Of a stretch of DNA of 64,000 bases, positions 11,557 through 23,574 are shown piece after piece. How positions within the stretch are numbered: the stretch's first letter is position 1; each line of letters starts with the position of its first letter. The stretch lies in the NCBI RefSeq assembly GCF_910594005.1, contig NC_057838.1, positions 30,186,001 through 30,250,000 of the forward strand. The letters run 5' to 3'. The notes under the pieces were generated by a model, which saw only the letters and a list, made by a program, of their open reading frames with translations, was not told the origin of the DNA and did not search any database. The DNA is from Cervus elaphus. Lineage: Eukaryota > Chordata > Mammalia > Artiodactyla > Cervidae. The translations under genes and the position numbers were made by a program.

Positions 11557-12798
11557 CTTGGTGAAAAAATAATTGCAGTTTCAGACCAGGAGTTTTAAAT
11601 CATTGTAACTAGGCCAACATATCTTTATTCATCAAAATAGGAATCATTACACTCAATACATTTCTGCCAATGAGAAATAAGTTTGCTTATTCCTGTGGCA
11701 TAAAAATCTGTGCTCCAGGATTCGACAAATTCTTGGAGAGCATTTTCTGCCTCCTGCTGGTTGTAGAAGCTTATTTCCTGTAAAAGGTTGTCGAGAGGCT
11801 TGAAAAAGTGATAGTTGGCAAGAGGTCAGGTGAATATGGAGGATGAGGCAGACCTTTGTAGCCCAGTTCTTTCAACTTTTGAAACGTTGGTTGTGTGACA
11901 TGCAGTCGGGCATTGTCCTGGAGAATTGGGCCCTTTCTCTTGACCAATGCCAGCTGTAGTCATCGCAGTTTTCAGTGCATCTCATCAATTTGCTGAGCAT
12001 ACTTCTCAGAGGTAATGGTTTTGCCGGGATTCAGAAAGCTGTAGTGGATCAGACAGGCAACAGGCCACCAAACAGTGACCATCACCTTTTTTGGGTGCAA
12101 GTTTGGCTTTGGGACGTGCCTTGGAGCTTCTTCTTGGTCCAACCACTGAGCTGGTCATCAGTGATTGTTATATAAAATACACTTTTTGTCGCATGTCACA
12201 ATCCAGTTCGTTGTTGCATAGAATAAGAGAAAGTGACACTTCAAAAGACAATTTTTTTGAATTTTGGTCAGCTTCATTGAGGCATCCACTTATCGAGCTT
12301 TTTCACCTTTCCAGTTTGCTTCAAATGCCAAACACTGTAAAATGGTTGATGATGAGTTCTTCAGCAGTTTCTCGTGTAGTTGTAAGAGGATCAGCTTTGA
12401 TGATCCTCTCAGCTGGTCACTGTCAGCTTCCGATGGCCGGCCACTGTGCTCCTCATCTTCAAGGCTCTCATCTCCTTTGCAAAACTTCTTGAACCACTGT
12501 TACACTATGTGTTCATTAGCAGGTCCTAGGCCAAATGCACTGTTGATGTTGCAAGTTGTCTCCACTGCTTTACAACCCATTTTGAACTTGAATAAGAAAA
12601 TCATTTGAATTTGCTTTTTGTTTAACATCATTTCACTAGTGTAAAATAAACAGCAAGTGATAAGTCATTATCAAAAAAAGTGAGAAATGTACATTAAAAT
12701 GATATATAACATAACCACATTTATTTAAGTATGTATTCTGATACCAAACAGCAAAGTTCAACAATGCAAAAACCGCAATTACTTTTGCCCCAATCTAA
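11557..12798 (-). mobile_element. Mariner DNA transposon, near full length, decayed transposase
   Basis: The minus strand shows a Tc1/mariner transposase broken by stops and frameshifts. Recognisable segments are KGPILQDNARLHV (second catalytic Asp), PHPPYSPDL (third catalytic Asp) and, near the end, QEFVESWSTDFYATGISKL. The inverted ends pair: the right end (12766-12798) reads TTAGATTGGGGCAAAAGTAA on the minus strand, and the left end (about 11557-11581) is a degenerate copy, GGTGAAAAAATAATTGCAG. A TA follows the right end. The ends and protein resemble the Hsmar1 clade; ruminants are known to carry related mariners. A Bov SINE abuts the left end. The element cannot encode an active enzyme. 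Confidence 0.88.
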
Positions 12799-13639
12799 TA
12801 GAAAGATGTTAAAGACTCAATGGCAGCAACGTGAATGGCAGTAGTTACTTTCTCCTGCAATAACCAGTGTGATATAGAGAGAATCGAGAGTAGCACATGG
12901 TAAATCTCTTGTGTGTGGGCCTGGATCTTTTCATGCGGGGTCTGTGGACCACCAGAGCCATCCCTGAACTGCCAGTGGAACTCACCCCAGACCATGGACA
13001 GTCCTGTCCCCAAGTCAGGTTGTCCCATCAGCACACCACGTGGCTGCATTATTCAGGACCTGTGGAAATTGACATTGACAGGTGGACGCAGGTAAAAATT
13101 AGCTCAGGATTAATTGGTGTGGTCTGGTGGCTTCCTCAAGCAGGCAGATGGGAGGCATCATCACACAAGCCTTCTATTTAGAGAAGGCATCTGAGCAACT
13201 GGGTTTGGATGGGCCAGGCTCTGTGGAGGGGTTGCTGGAATCTCCAAAGCAGGCTCAAACTGGTGACATCACTGGAGTCAGGGCACAATAGCCCAGCTCC
13301 GAAATCACCAGGAAGCAATTAAAGGGGTGAGAAACCCCCCACATCTTCTAGGAGCTTCCGCAGATACAATTCCTTCCCCTGAAGGAGGCTGAAACCAGCA
13401 TATTGGCTTCCTGGAAAAAAAAAGTGAGGATGAATAGCTCTTTGGTCGTGTCTTTAATGAGCATGTTTTTCTCAGTCACTGCCCTGCTTAGTAGGAATGT
13501 GCTCACATGCCTTCCAGAAAGACTAATAAGCACAAACATAATCATGGACACCAGAATTGACCTTGGTGAAAATATTTGCATCCTTTACAGATTCTCTTTC
13601 TAGGCCCTGACATTAGCAGGGATACTCAAAATATTGGCA

Positions 13640-13870
13640 ACGTCTCCTTAAATCTTAGAGTAAATTTCAATCATGTACAAGAGTAGAGAGAATGTTAAGT
13701 ATATTGAGCCCCTGGTATCTAGCGCCTGGACTCAGCAATTACTAACTCAGGGCTGGTCTCATTTCATCTCTTATCACCTCCTCTGCCTCTGTTAATCCCA
13801 CTAGGTTATTTGGAAGGAAACCCTAGAGTTGTGTTAATTTCGTCCACAGATACCTCCTAATGTATGAGAT
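13640..13870 (-). repeat. Possible old L1-like fragment
   Basis: TTTCAATCATGTACAAGAGT and AGAGAGAATGTTAAGTATAT followed by CAATTACTAACTCAGGGCTG resemble a widespread old mammalian repeat. The family assignment is weak. Confidence 0.3.
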
Positions 13871-16800
13871 GGAACTATATGCAATTGCTCCTGGATGCAC
13901 ATATTTCTGTAAAGGTGGTTTGTTTGGGTGAGGCTTCGTGCCATTTGGCAGTGTCTTCATGTTGCTTCTTCTGCCTTTACCTGTCTCCGTCTCTTGTCTC
14001 AATGTTCCCGAGATTGACAGTCATCCCGAGATGGAAATTTGAGAAGGAGCTAAATTTGTCTTTGGAAGCCCCAAGCTCTTCAGGGGATCGTCAGCCCTTC
14101 AGATCCCACCCACCTCCTGTAGGCACTCAGAGATTTTACATTTCCTATGTATTTAGGAATTTCGATTCCCAACACATTCTGATTCCTTGAAAAAAGAGGG
14201 TCCAGAGGTGAGAAAGCCAGTGGATTGGATGGTGGAAGGGCCTCCTTGGCGCTTCTGGGCCTCGTGGACCTGACGTTTCTGTCTGAGAGTTGAGCTGAGG
14301 CCTTGTCACTGCTCTGCGACACTGGCCAAGCCACTGACCCTCTCTGGACTCCAGTTGCCTCCAGTGCGACGCGAGAGAGTATCTGTTGGCTTGTCAGTCC
14401 TTTCCTTTCCCACTGGTAGAATGGATGGCTGTAGCAGGATGGCTACCACGTTGAGAGTGCTCGCTCTTCTGCTGGACGAGCTGATCAGAGGCCCAGGACT
14501 CGCCAGTCCTGCCCCCCTCAAGGCGTCTCCTGTCCCCCTCCTATTGGCGGGGAGGAGCGTCTCCCATCCCTGACTTTGCTTGGCTGATTGAGAAGGAAAC
14601 AACTGCAGACAGCAGTGGAGGGAGAAGTGGGCAGGGATGTTAGAAGCACCTCCCTCGTGTCCTTGAATGGATGTCCCCTTCCTGGGTGCCAGCCCGTGTC
14701 CCGGCACTCAGCTCTATTTCGGGCGCTGTTTGGCATGTGTCGCCTTGCAGAGGCCTGAGCCCATGGGGACAAAAGGCCAAAATCTGCTACAAGAATGGTA
14801 ATTTGAGGAACCTTGGCCCTCTGCCCCTGGGGCTTCGGTGTTCTTGGGACAAGTCACTGATGATATCATGGACTTAGTTACTTTCTGGAGCACGTAGGGT
14901 CCTTGTCTCTGGGCTCCAGCCGGTGCGAGGCCCCAGGGAGCCTAATTTAGGAAAAAGAATCAGTGGGATGGCAGCTGTTGAAAGTGCTTGGCTCCTGCCT
15001 TTAGCCAGAGAATTTAAGGAAAAGGCCCTTAGAGACACCCCACTAGAGAGCTAGGTCTTTCCTCCTAAGGTCTCCCAGGAAAGGCTTAACTTGGAGGTGA
15101 AAGGGCCCACAGGGGTCATCTTAGCTGGCTGATACCCTTCCCAACACCCCTAAGAGGTATTCATTCTGCTGGTACTTGGTTACTTCCAATGGTGGGGGCT
15201 CATTCTTTTGGAGACACCTCAAACAGCTAGACTGCCCCTGACTTCTGCACAGCCCAGTCTGCCTTGATGCCACTTCCATCGCCCAGTTTCACCCTGTGGA
15301 GCTACACGGAACCTGCTGAAATCTCTCTCCCTTGTGACAGCCCTTAGGTATTGGAAAGCCTCTCAGATATTGGAAAGTCGCTCTCCTGTCCCCCTTGAGC
15401 TTCTTCTCTAGGCTAAACGTAGCTCTTTCCACCATTGCTTATGTGACATGGCTTCCGTCTGTTGTCACCATTTCCACTGGAAAATGCTCTTTGCCGTCCT
15501 TCTGAAAGTGGAGGGGCCTTGGAGGCGCTGCTTGGAGCAGAGAGGAGCCGGGCACTGTGTTTATTCTAGCTCTCGCACAGCCGCCGTCACAGCCCTGCCT
15601 GGCAGACAGCCCTGCTCCTGACACAGGGCCCAACCCCACGACTTGCTCACACCCGCCGCTATCAAGTGCCGAGCCCCCTCTGGGATTTGGGCAGCTGCGT
15701 CTCGGGGCCCAAGTGCGGGGCTCTCAAGCATCTGTCCCGTTAAAGTTTCGCCTTGTTGGATTCATGCTATTGCTCCTGGCTGTCTGGATATTTTTGGGTC
15801 TTAATTCTCTTAAAAGTTGGCAGCCCGTCTCAGCTCTGTGCTGCCCACACTGTGCTCACCTGTCGCTGAGAAGCATGACCTGCGGGATTGGACACGTGCA
15901 TCCCCATCAGGCTCCAGCGAAGCCATCAGTCAGTGCCCTTGTAGGGGGTGGTCATTCAACACCTACGGGCTCCGTCATCTGGCTCCTATTTCTTCATCCA
16001 CTCACAGGGTGCTTGGGGGAGCTGGATTGTGATCCAGATAGTCTGTGTCTACGCATGATCCCTGCGGAAGTGACTTGTCATAGTGTTAGAGCAGGGATGG
16101 GGATTGTCCTGAGCCTGATCACCCGTCCTGCTCCTGGTGGTCCTCATCATCTTTGTGGAGGACCGGGTCTCCAGGTGGCCCTGGAAACCGGAGGGAGGCG
16201 ATCCCCAGGCAGCACTGCCTGTGTGGTCCTGGGGGCTGATCAGCAGGTTCTGGAGTCTCTAGGCTGCTGGCTGAGGTCACCGGGAATGGCTGCATCAGGA
16301 GTGACAGATGCAGGAAAGGGGGAGCCTCCTACCTACAGGTCTGTTTACCCATGGAACCTTTTCCAGGGACTGGACTCAGTGGTTTTATAACTAGAGTGAC
16401 TGTAGGCCTCACATTTTCTGGTTTGTTTTTCTTATCTTTCCTTCCTTTCCCACCTTCTCTGACTTCCTTTCCTTTTTCTCCTTTCTTTCAGTATCCTCAC
16501 TGAACTCATCGTTGCCCCAGGTGCCTCTGTCCTCCAGGTTGCAAGCCATTGGACAAGACACATGTCAATCACCAGCATCTGGTGAGAGGCGGGCCCAGGG
16601 TGCACACAGGATGCTGTGGGAACATGGGGTTTCTGGGTAATCCCAGTGCCTGAATTTCTTCCCTATGGTCTTCAGAAACCATTGAACTGTCCTTGGAATC
16701 ATCATACTTTGGTGTCCAAATGACACCTTTCCACATCCACATTGACTTCACACTTGAAGGAGACTATAATTCATCTGTTAGACTCTGGGCTTGTTTTTTG

Positions 16801-16979
16801 GTCTGGAAAATGTGTCCCTGTAATAGGTGAGTTTAAAGTCAGTCCAGGTCATTTTGGGATTCAAGATGTTGCTGAATTTGGCAACAAAGCCTGATAAATT
16901 ACAGCTCATTGTGATCAACTGGAACCAGGACTGCCACTGATCTGAGAGAGCCAGGAACTCTTAGGACCTTCTGGGAAGA

Positions 16980-17170
16980 GTACAGATTCTCACATCAGCC
17001 TTGGGTTTGTATCATGACTTTTCCTTTCACTGTCTGTGTGATGTTGAGCCTCTTAACTTCTCTGAACCTCAGTTTTCCACATCTGTAAAATGGGGGTATT
17101 ACTTTGCAATTATTAATTGTGAGGATTAATTGAGTTAGTGTGGTAACCGGTGTGTAGCAGACATTGTATT
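16980..17170 (+). repeat. MIR element
   Basis: CTTAACTTCTCTGAACCTCA, GTTTTCCACATCTGTAAAAT and GGATTAATTGAGTTAGTGTG match the second half of MIR. Confidence 0.8.
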
Positions 17171-18639
17171 TATAACCTAATTGTTATGCCTCTAATAGCA
17201 CTGTGAACTCTTTCAAAGAATCCTACTCTTCTAAAAAGGGGGAAAAAAAAGTTGGAGAACATGAATCATATAGATTCCATAGGGTGCTTGAATTACACTT
17301 TCAAAATGATTTTCATTTATGTTTCTCATGCATGTAACTCTGTGAAACTGGCCTTTCTTTGCTGCTAGGTTTTGTTAGGAAGTCTTTTCAGAAGGGAAAA
17401 TGCAACAGCCTTTTAAAAGAAAACCACAGGCCTTGCCTTTGCTTGGGACAGCTGGGCCCCACAAAGCAGGGGTCTGGGAGCTTATCCTGAAGATGACCAG
17501 GACATGTGGGTCAGGGCCTGTCCTGACCTGTGCTGTGAGGATGGGTGAAATCAGGGAGCTTCTGGGGTGTTGAGCTGGAAGAGTTTTTGTGTGGCTGGGA
17601 GAGGAGGACAGATTGGTGCCATGGGGTGCCACACAGGAGGGTCTCAGGGCTTTGCCATTGACTCCTCCTGGGTTCCTGGGTCAGATTTGGGGTGGAGGAC
17701 CATCAAGGTGGGGATGATTGCTCCTGCTCCTCTGACCTTTACCTCTCTCACCCATTTTCAAGGCCAAGATCTGAATTCCATGTTCACCATCCCAACCACT
17801 GTCCCCACCCACACCCCTTATCTCCTCCCAGGGCTCAGCCCAGCCTGGCTGCCAGCTTGCTGCACATTAAGTGGGCTTTTGTCCGAGGGTCATTTCTCTC
17901 GTGGATTCATCTCCCTCCTTCCCCTTCCTCCTGGGTCCCAGCTGTGCGCCATTTCATTAGGATTTCCCAACTCCGAACTCTGTGACACAGTCAGCCCAGG
18001 CCATTCCACACCAGGTCAAGTCAGCAGATTTCATCCTATTTATAGGATGAGGAGGCAGTTCAGACCTGATGCCTTAGACTGCCAGCCTGGCGGCCACAAT
18101 AGACTATGTTTTCTTTTCTCTTTTCTCTGAAGTTTTAAAGGTAATTAGTCTCACAAGTACTATGTGAATATATTCTCACCAGAAAAGAGTTTAAAAAAAT
18201 AGAGAAATATAGAAAAAAAAAAAACAGTGAAACATTTAGGTTACACTTCATTCTATTCTGACATTCCCAGTGTGTAAGTTTCCTTCTAGTCTTTCTTCTA
18301 GGCATTTATATACTTATCTGTGTAAGTACAAGCAAATATATGTGTGTATATGTAGTACAGAGTTTAGCCTTGCCCCAAAGGAGGTCTGGGCTTTGCCCTT
18401 GGCTCCTGAAAGGTGATCTTTGTTTGCCTGGGTCAGACGGATATAACAGGGTGATTGAGGGTGGGGCTGGCCACGCCAGAAAGACCAACTGGGTGATGCA
18501 GAGTGGGGGCTTTGGGTCATGCAGTTACTAGTTGACCTGCAGATTAGCCAACCGTGGGGGGCAGTCAATCAGTGAATCAATAAATCAGTCAGTCCGTTGT
18601 GCCTGTGTAATGGCATGACAGTGAACATTCTGAACCCTG

Positions 18640-18965
18640 AGGCTTGGATGAATGTCTCTTGTTAGAGACACTCTGTGGTAGTGTCGCATGTGAATGTCAG
18701 GGGAGTAAACTGTCGGTGACCCCGTGCAAAGTGGGCAGTGGAAACTCCACCTTTGACCTTTCTCATGGACTCCGCCTTATGCACGTCTTCTCTTGGCTGA
18801 TTGCAGTCTGTGTCTTTTCCCTGTGATAAACCATAACTGTGAGTCTAAGAGTTTTCGTGAGTTCTGTGGGTTCTTCTGGCAAGCGTGAGGATTTGGGGAA
18901 CCACCCTGAGTTTGCAGTTGGTGTCAGAAGTGAAGGTGCTCTTGGGGACACTGCCCTCTAACTTT
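18640..18965 (+). repeat. Old LTR-like repeat, copy 1 (family unresolved)
   Basis: GTGATAAACCATAACTGTGA, GAGTTCTGTGGGTTCTTCTG and GCAGTTGGTGTCAGAAGTGA appear in the same order as in the 26640-27300 segment and in other mammalian repeats. No coding capacity. Confidence 0.35.
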
Positions 18966-19003
18966 ATAGTTGACTTAAACTCATCTCAGTGTGTGAATTT
19001 ACA

Positions 19004-19021
19004 TGTGTGTGTGTGTGTGTT
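19004..19021. repeat. (TG)n microsatellite
   Basis: Eight to nine uninterrupted TG units. Confidence 0.85.
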
Positions 19022-19194
19022 TCAAATTATATAATTGGGAATTCTATTCATGCTTCTGGGACTTGAATTATTTAATCTTTCATATGCTTGGAGGCCTTCT
19101 TTAAGGCTTCTTACTTCATGGGTAAAGGGGTTAACAGCAGTGCCTCTGTCACAGCAGTGGTTGTGAAAGTTGCTTTGTCGCTCATCGTATCACT

Positions 19195-19300
19195 GGACTG
19201 TTGAGAACAACTCTGATGTAGGCAAGCATTATGATCCCCATTTATGGATGAGAAGACTGAGGCCTGAAGGACTAAGCACCTTGCAGCTGAAACCGTTTTT
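19195..19300 (-). repeat. MIR fragment
   Basis: ATCCCCATTTATGGATGAGA and AGACTGAGGCCTGAAGGACT, antisense MIR. Confidence 0.6.
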
Positions 19301-20404
19301 AAAAATAACTTGCAGTTAAGATTGCACACTGGCTTGTGTGAGTGTCATAATATTGTGAGTAACTGTCTCTGTGACCAGGAGAGTCATGCTCCTGCGGGCA
19401 AGGGGCTCTTCTTCAACCCCAGGACCTCTGCCCCCATCCCTGGAAGGCAGCCTGCATCGTCTTTGGCTCTCACCTCTTTTCTTTTCCAGTCTAGTTGCTC
19501 AAGTCCTTAGGACTCTGAAAGCAGATTCCTTTGGGCTCTTGGTAATGGAGTGTTTCAAAATTGAACCTAAATGAAAAATAAAAGCCTTAATTAGGTTCTT
19601 TTGCAGCTTTATCTGCAAACAAATAAATGGCTGCCTCTGGAGGGTTTTCTTCATTTTTCTAGGCACGACTCATTGTCAGATACATGCATCCTCCAGGATA
19701 TAGTAGAAAACTAAATGAGACTTTAATCTCTGCTGAGAGGAGTAGAAAAACCCAAGTTTAATGCAGGATGGGCATAGAGCAGCCAGTGAGTGACTTAGGA
19801 TGCTTTTCTACATGACCTGAGCGTGGACTTTGAAAGGGTGACTGAGCTCTGAACTGCCAAAATAAGGTCGTGAATGAAACTGGCACTTACTTTCAATGTG
19901 AACTTCAGTTTGTGAGGCATCCAGAGACTCTCCCCTCCCCGTGGAGGGGGCCTTGTGAGCATGCAGGGCCCAGCGCCCAGGGCCTTGGCAAGGACAGCAA
20001 CCCTTCCTCCCTCTGCCGCAACTGCTGCTGACAGAAAGGTGTCTCCACCCCCACGCCCCACCTCCGGAACTCAGGATCAGTTTTTCCTCTTTGGAATCAC
20101 AGCTCGACCTGGGACAGACATGGTAATTGATCATCCTCCCAGGCTCTTGTTCGGAGGACCACAGGATCACTGGGATTTGGAGAATTAGCAGGAATCTCAT
20201 GCTCGAAGCAAAACAGTTTATTTGCCCACTCATCCAGCTTCTTTAAATTGGGTACCTATTGTGTCCCACTCAAAGTACTAGGAACTGGGAGTATTGCCTG
20301 TAATAGAACAGATGTGGGCCTCCCAGGAAGCTTGAAGTACTCTTTTATCGTGACTCCGGGTGTCACAGCTTACAGTCTCAGATGGTACACTCAGCAAGGA
20401 CTTA

Positions 20405-20520
20405 GAGGAGGAAGGGATCAGTTTTTCCCATTTTCCAGGTGAGGAAACAGAGGTTGGAGAAGGTCCAGTGACAATCACAAACCAGTGTTGAAATTGGGTC
20501 TTCAAAGCCACAGTATTTCC
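20405..20520 (-). repeat. MIR fragment
   Basis: CCATTTTCCAGGTGAGGAAA, CAGAGGTTGGAGAAGGTCCA: antisense MIR. Confidence 0.55.
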
Positions 20521-20764
20521 TTAACCCTGAATGTCTAAACCAATAAGCTGTGCAAACTTTGGGAAAGGTACTTAATGTTTCAAAACCTCAGTTTCCCCTG
20601 TAATACAACAGGGCTGAGAAAATCAGATCTGCAGAATTGCTGAGATGATTGAGTTAGATGAGATAGATGGGTGCTAATAGATAGATGTCTATCTGTAGAA
20701 AGAGAGGAAAGAGATAGCAATATGCTTATGGCCCTTGATATACTGCTGAGAACATAAGAATAAC

Positions 20765-20915
20765 TACCTTTATAATAATAATACTAGCTAATAGTTATCA
20801 AGTGCTTCCCAAGTTCCAGTCAAATTCTAATATTTTCTCCCATTTTACAGTTGAGAAAAACTAAGTGTAAGAAAATGAGGTAACTTGCCTAAAGTGACAT
20901 GGTTTATAAGGTGAA
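20765..20915 (-). repeat. MIR fragment
   Basis: TATCAAGTGCTTCCCAAGTT, CCATTTTACAGTTGAGAAAA and GAGGTAACTTGCCTAAAGTG are in antisense MIR order. Confidence 0.65.
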
Positions 20916-21500
20916 AGCAAATATTTAAGGTTTACAATACATACAGATATATTATATATATCTCCTTCACCTCTTATTTCTCCAGTGGAAAGAAAGGCAA
21001 TTATTTTGGAACCATCAGAGGAAAGGCTACAACTTTTCGGCAAATAGTTTATAATATACATTGATTTTCCAGTGCTATGTGTAGGCTCCTGAAGGAAAAC
21101 CAAGGCCTATTTTCTGATCTGTTCAGTGAGGATTGCTATAATTCTCTCAAGGTGGTTTTGAATATTAAGTGAAAATGCCTTGCACCAGATATGCCAAACT
21201 CCCAGGACCACGACATTTTGTGTTTTAAATGGGTAACGATGACATTTGACACAGAGAGAAATCATTCTTCTGAGTCTGCAGTCCAAATGATGGAATCTTA
21301 CTGGGGTGAAAGGACACCCAGCTGACCACCCTGGGAGAGTTCAAGTAACTATTGAAATTAAATAAATTATTTCACCCTGGGCTATTGATGACCCACTGTT
21401 CACATGGAACATCTAACTTTTAACTTCATTTTAAAAAGACTTGTTCAGAAACTGTTTTCTCTTTCTAATGTTGCTTTTAACAACCTCTCTCTTGTCTTAA

Positions 21501-21815
21501 GGGCTTCCTTGAAAGGTCAGTTGGTAAAGAATTCACCTGCAATGCAGGAGACCCTGGTTCGATTCCTAGGTCTGGAAGATCTGCTGGAGAAGGGATAGGC
21601 TACCCACTCCAGTATTCTTGGGCTTTCTTTGTGGCTCAGTTGGTAAAGAATCCACCTGCAATGCGGGAGACCTGGGTTCGATCCCTGGGTTGAGCAGGTC
21701 CCCTGGAGAAGGGAAAAGCTACCCACTCCAGTATTCTGGCCTGGAGAATTCCATGGACTGTATAGTCTGCAGGGTTGCAAAGAGTTGGACATGACTGACT
21801 GACTTTCACTTTTTA
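21501..21815 (+). mobile_element. Dimeric Bov SINE (two tRNA-like heads in tandem)
   Basis: A first monomer (21501 to about 21618) stops after ACTCCAGTATTCTTGG. A second full monomer follows at once, with its own head and the usual GACTTTCACTTTT tail. The whole unit is flanked by a perfect 12-bp duplication, CTCTTGTCTTAA (21489-21500 and 21816-21827), so the dimer moved as one unit. Confidence 0.92.
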
Positions 21816-22002
21816 CTCTTGTCTTAAAATAATGGTGTCACTTGGTGTCAGTGTAGTGAGGTACAAAGGGGAAAAAATAGAAAATTAAAATTTTTTTTCA
21901 GGAAACAAACAAAATAGAAATGCTGTCTACTACTCTATCAATTTTCAGATGTGAAAGAAACATAGGGTAATAATTTCTTCCTATAGACTTTTTATAGAAG
22001 TA

Positions 22003-22328
22003 TTCTTTTTTATTATGGTAAAACATGCATAACAAAATTGCCATTTTAGTCATATAATCCAGTGACATTAAGTACATTCACAATATTGTACAGCCATCAT
22101 AGCTATCCATTTCCAGAACTTTTCATCATCCCGAAGACAATCTGTGTAACCTTTCCACACTAACTCCCCATTTACTCTCCCCTCAGCCCCTGTTAGCCTC
22201 TATTCTACTTTCTGTCTCTATGAATTTGACTGTTTGGGGTACCTCATATAAGTGGAATTACATGATACTTGTCTTTTTGTGTCTGGCTTATTTAACATTT
22301 TCAAGTTTTGTCCATGTTGTTCTATATT
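22003..22328 (-). mobile_element. Old L1, left part (interrupted by MLT1)
   Basis: Antisense L1 from TTATTATGGTAAAACATGCA to TTCAAGTTTTGTCCATGTTG. The sequence continues at 22730 after the MLT1 LTR. Confidence 0.82.
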
Positions 22329-22729
22329 AGAGCTGAGTTTTGTGTTCATCCTCCCTCCAACTGTGAAAATTTATTTGTTGAAGTCCTGACCGTCAGTGCC
22401 TCAGAATGGAACCATATTTGTGGAGTGGTTTTTATAGAGGCAATTCAGCTGAAATCAGGTCATATGGATGGGACCTGATCCAGTGTCACCAGTGTCCCTA
22501 ACAGAAAAGGAAATTTGGACAGAGATTTATACAGAGGGAAGACCATGTGAAGATTCAAGGAGAAGGCCATCTAAAAGCCAAGGAGATCCTTTCCTCACAG
22601 CTCTCAGAAAGAATCAACTCTACTGACACCTTGATCTTGGGCTTGTAGCCTCCAGAACTGAAGAAAATAAATTTTTGTTGTTTAAGTCACCCAGTCTGTG
22701 GTACTTTGTTATGACAGCTCTGGTAAACG
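22329..22729 (+). repeat. MLT1-type LTR (mammalian ERVL-MaLR) inside an L1
   Basis: TTGTTGAAGTCCTGACCGTC, then GACACCTTGATCTTGGGCTT, AATAAATTTTTGTTGTTTAA and CACCCAGTCTGTGGTACTTT, the order of an MLT1 LTR. L1 sequence is contiguous across its ends, so the LTR inserted into the L1. Non-coding relic. Confidence 0.83.
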
Positions 22730-23095
22730 GCATGTACCAGAAATTCCTTCCTTCTTATGGCTGAAAATTACTCCATTGTATCTAGACCACATTTTGTTTA
22801 TTCGTTTATCTGTTGATGGACACTGGGTTATTTCCATCTATTGGCTGTTGTGAATAACGTCACTTTCACTATTGGTACACGAGTGAATCCTTGAGTCTCA
22901 GCTTTTGATTCTCTTGGGTATATGCCCAGGAGGAGAATTGCTAGATTGTATGATAGTTCTATGCTTAACTTTTTGAGGAACTGCCAAACTTTTCAGTGGT
23001 GGCTGTGCCGTTTTACATTCCTACCAGCAAAACACAAGGGTTCCAATTTCTCCACATCCTTGCCAACACATGTTATTTTCTTTTTTTTTTTTCAT
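22730..23095 (-). mobile_element. Old L1, right part
   Basis: Continuation of the antisense L1: ATGGCTGAAAATTACTCCAT, then GATGGACACTGGGTTATTTC and CATTCCTACCAGCAAAACAC, ending in a poly-T stretch. Confidence 0.85.
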
Positions 23096-23139
23096 ATGTT
23101 TCTTTTTAAATTTTTTTGTTCTATCAGAGGTGTTAAAAT

Positions 23140-23520
23140 CAATAAGGAGTTGCACTTATGGGATGGTAGACTAGGCTCTTAGGCTGATCCTCCTCCAGAG
23201 AATAACTATAAGCTCTGAATAAGATAGAAAATCAGGACCTGAAGACTCTGTAAATTGCGGAGTGAGTAGGTTTTGGAGAGGGTCAAAACTTGGAAGAAGT
23301 GACCCAGAATTGAGTAGTTTCCAGCATTTATGGCTTTAGCTTGAAGGTAGGGTGCAGTCATGGTACAATAAACCATACCTAAAACTCCAATAGAAATCCT
23401 GCCATATCTTTAGCCAGGGAATCAGAGCTTGGTTCTGGGGGCTACTGAAGAGTGACGGGGAAGTCCTGGGCAGGAGAGAGAGCTGGAGGGGAAACCCCTC
23501 CATTCTCCATTTTCTCCACA
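23140..23520 (+). mobile_element. Old L1 5'-region fragment
   Basis: GGATGGTAGACTAGGCTCTT, GCTGATCCTCCTCCAGAGAA and GTACAATAAACCATACCTAA resemble the 5' part of L1M elements on the plus strand, opposite to the neighbouring L1 at 22003-23095. Confidence 0.55.
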
Positions 23521-23574
23521 TGTCTCTGGCTCAACACTGAAAATGCATGTTCAAGGTAGATGTATGTGGCTTCC

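Larger units (their letters stand above)
12801..21488. other. Mostly unique intergenic sequence
   Basis: Apart from the MIR, LTR-like and simple repeats listed, I recognise nothing. It contains the longest open frame of the window (15557-16390, plus strand, 277 codons), judged probably fortuitous. Confidence 0.5.
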
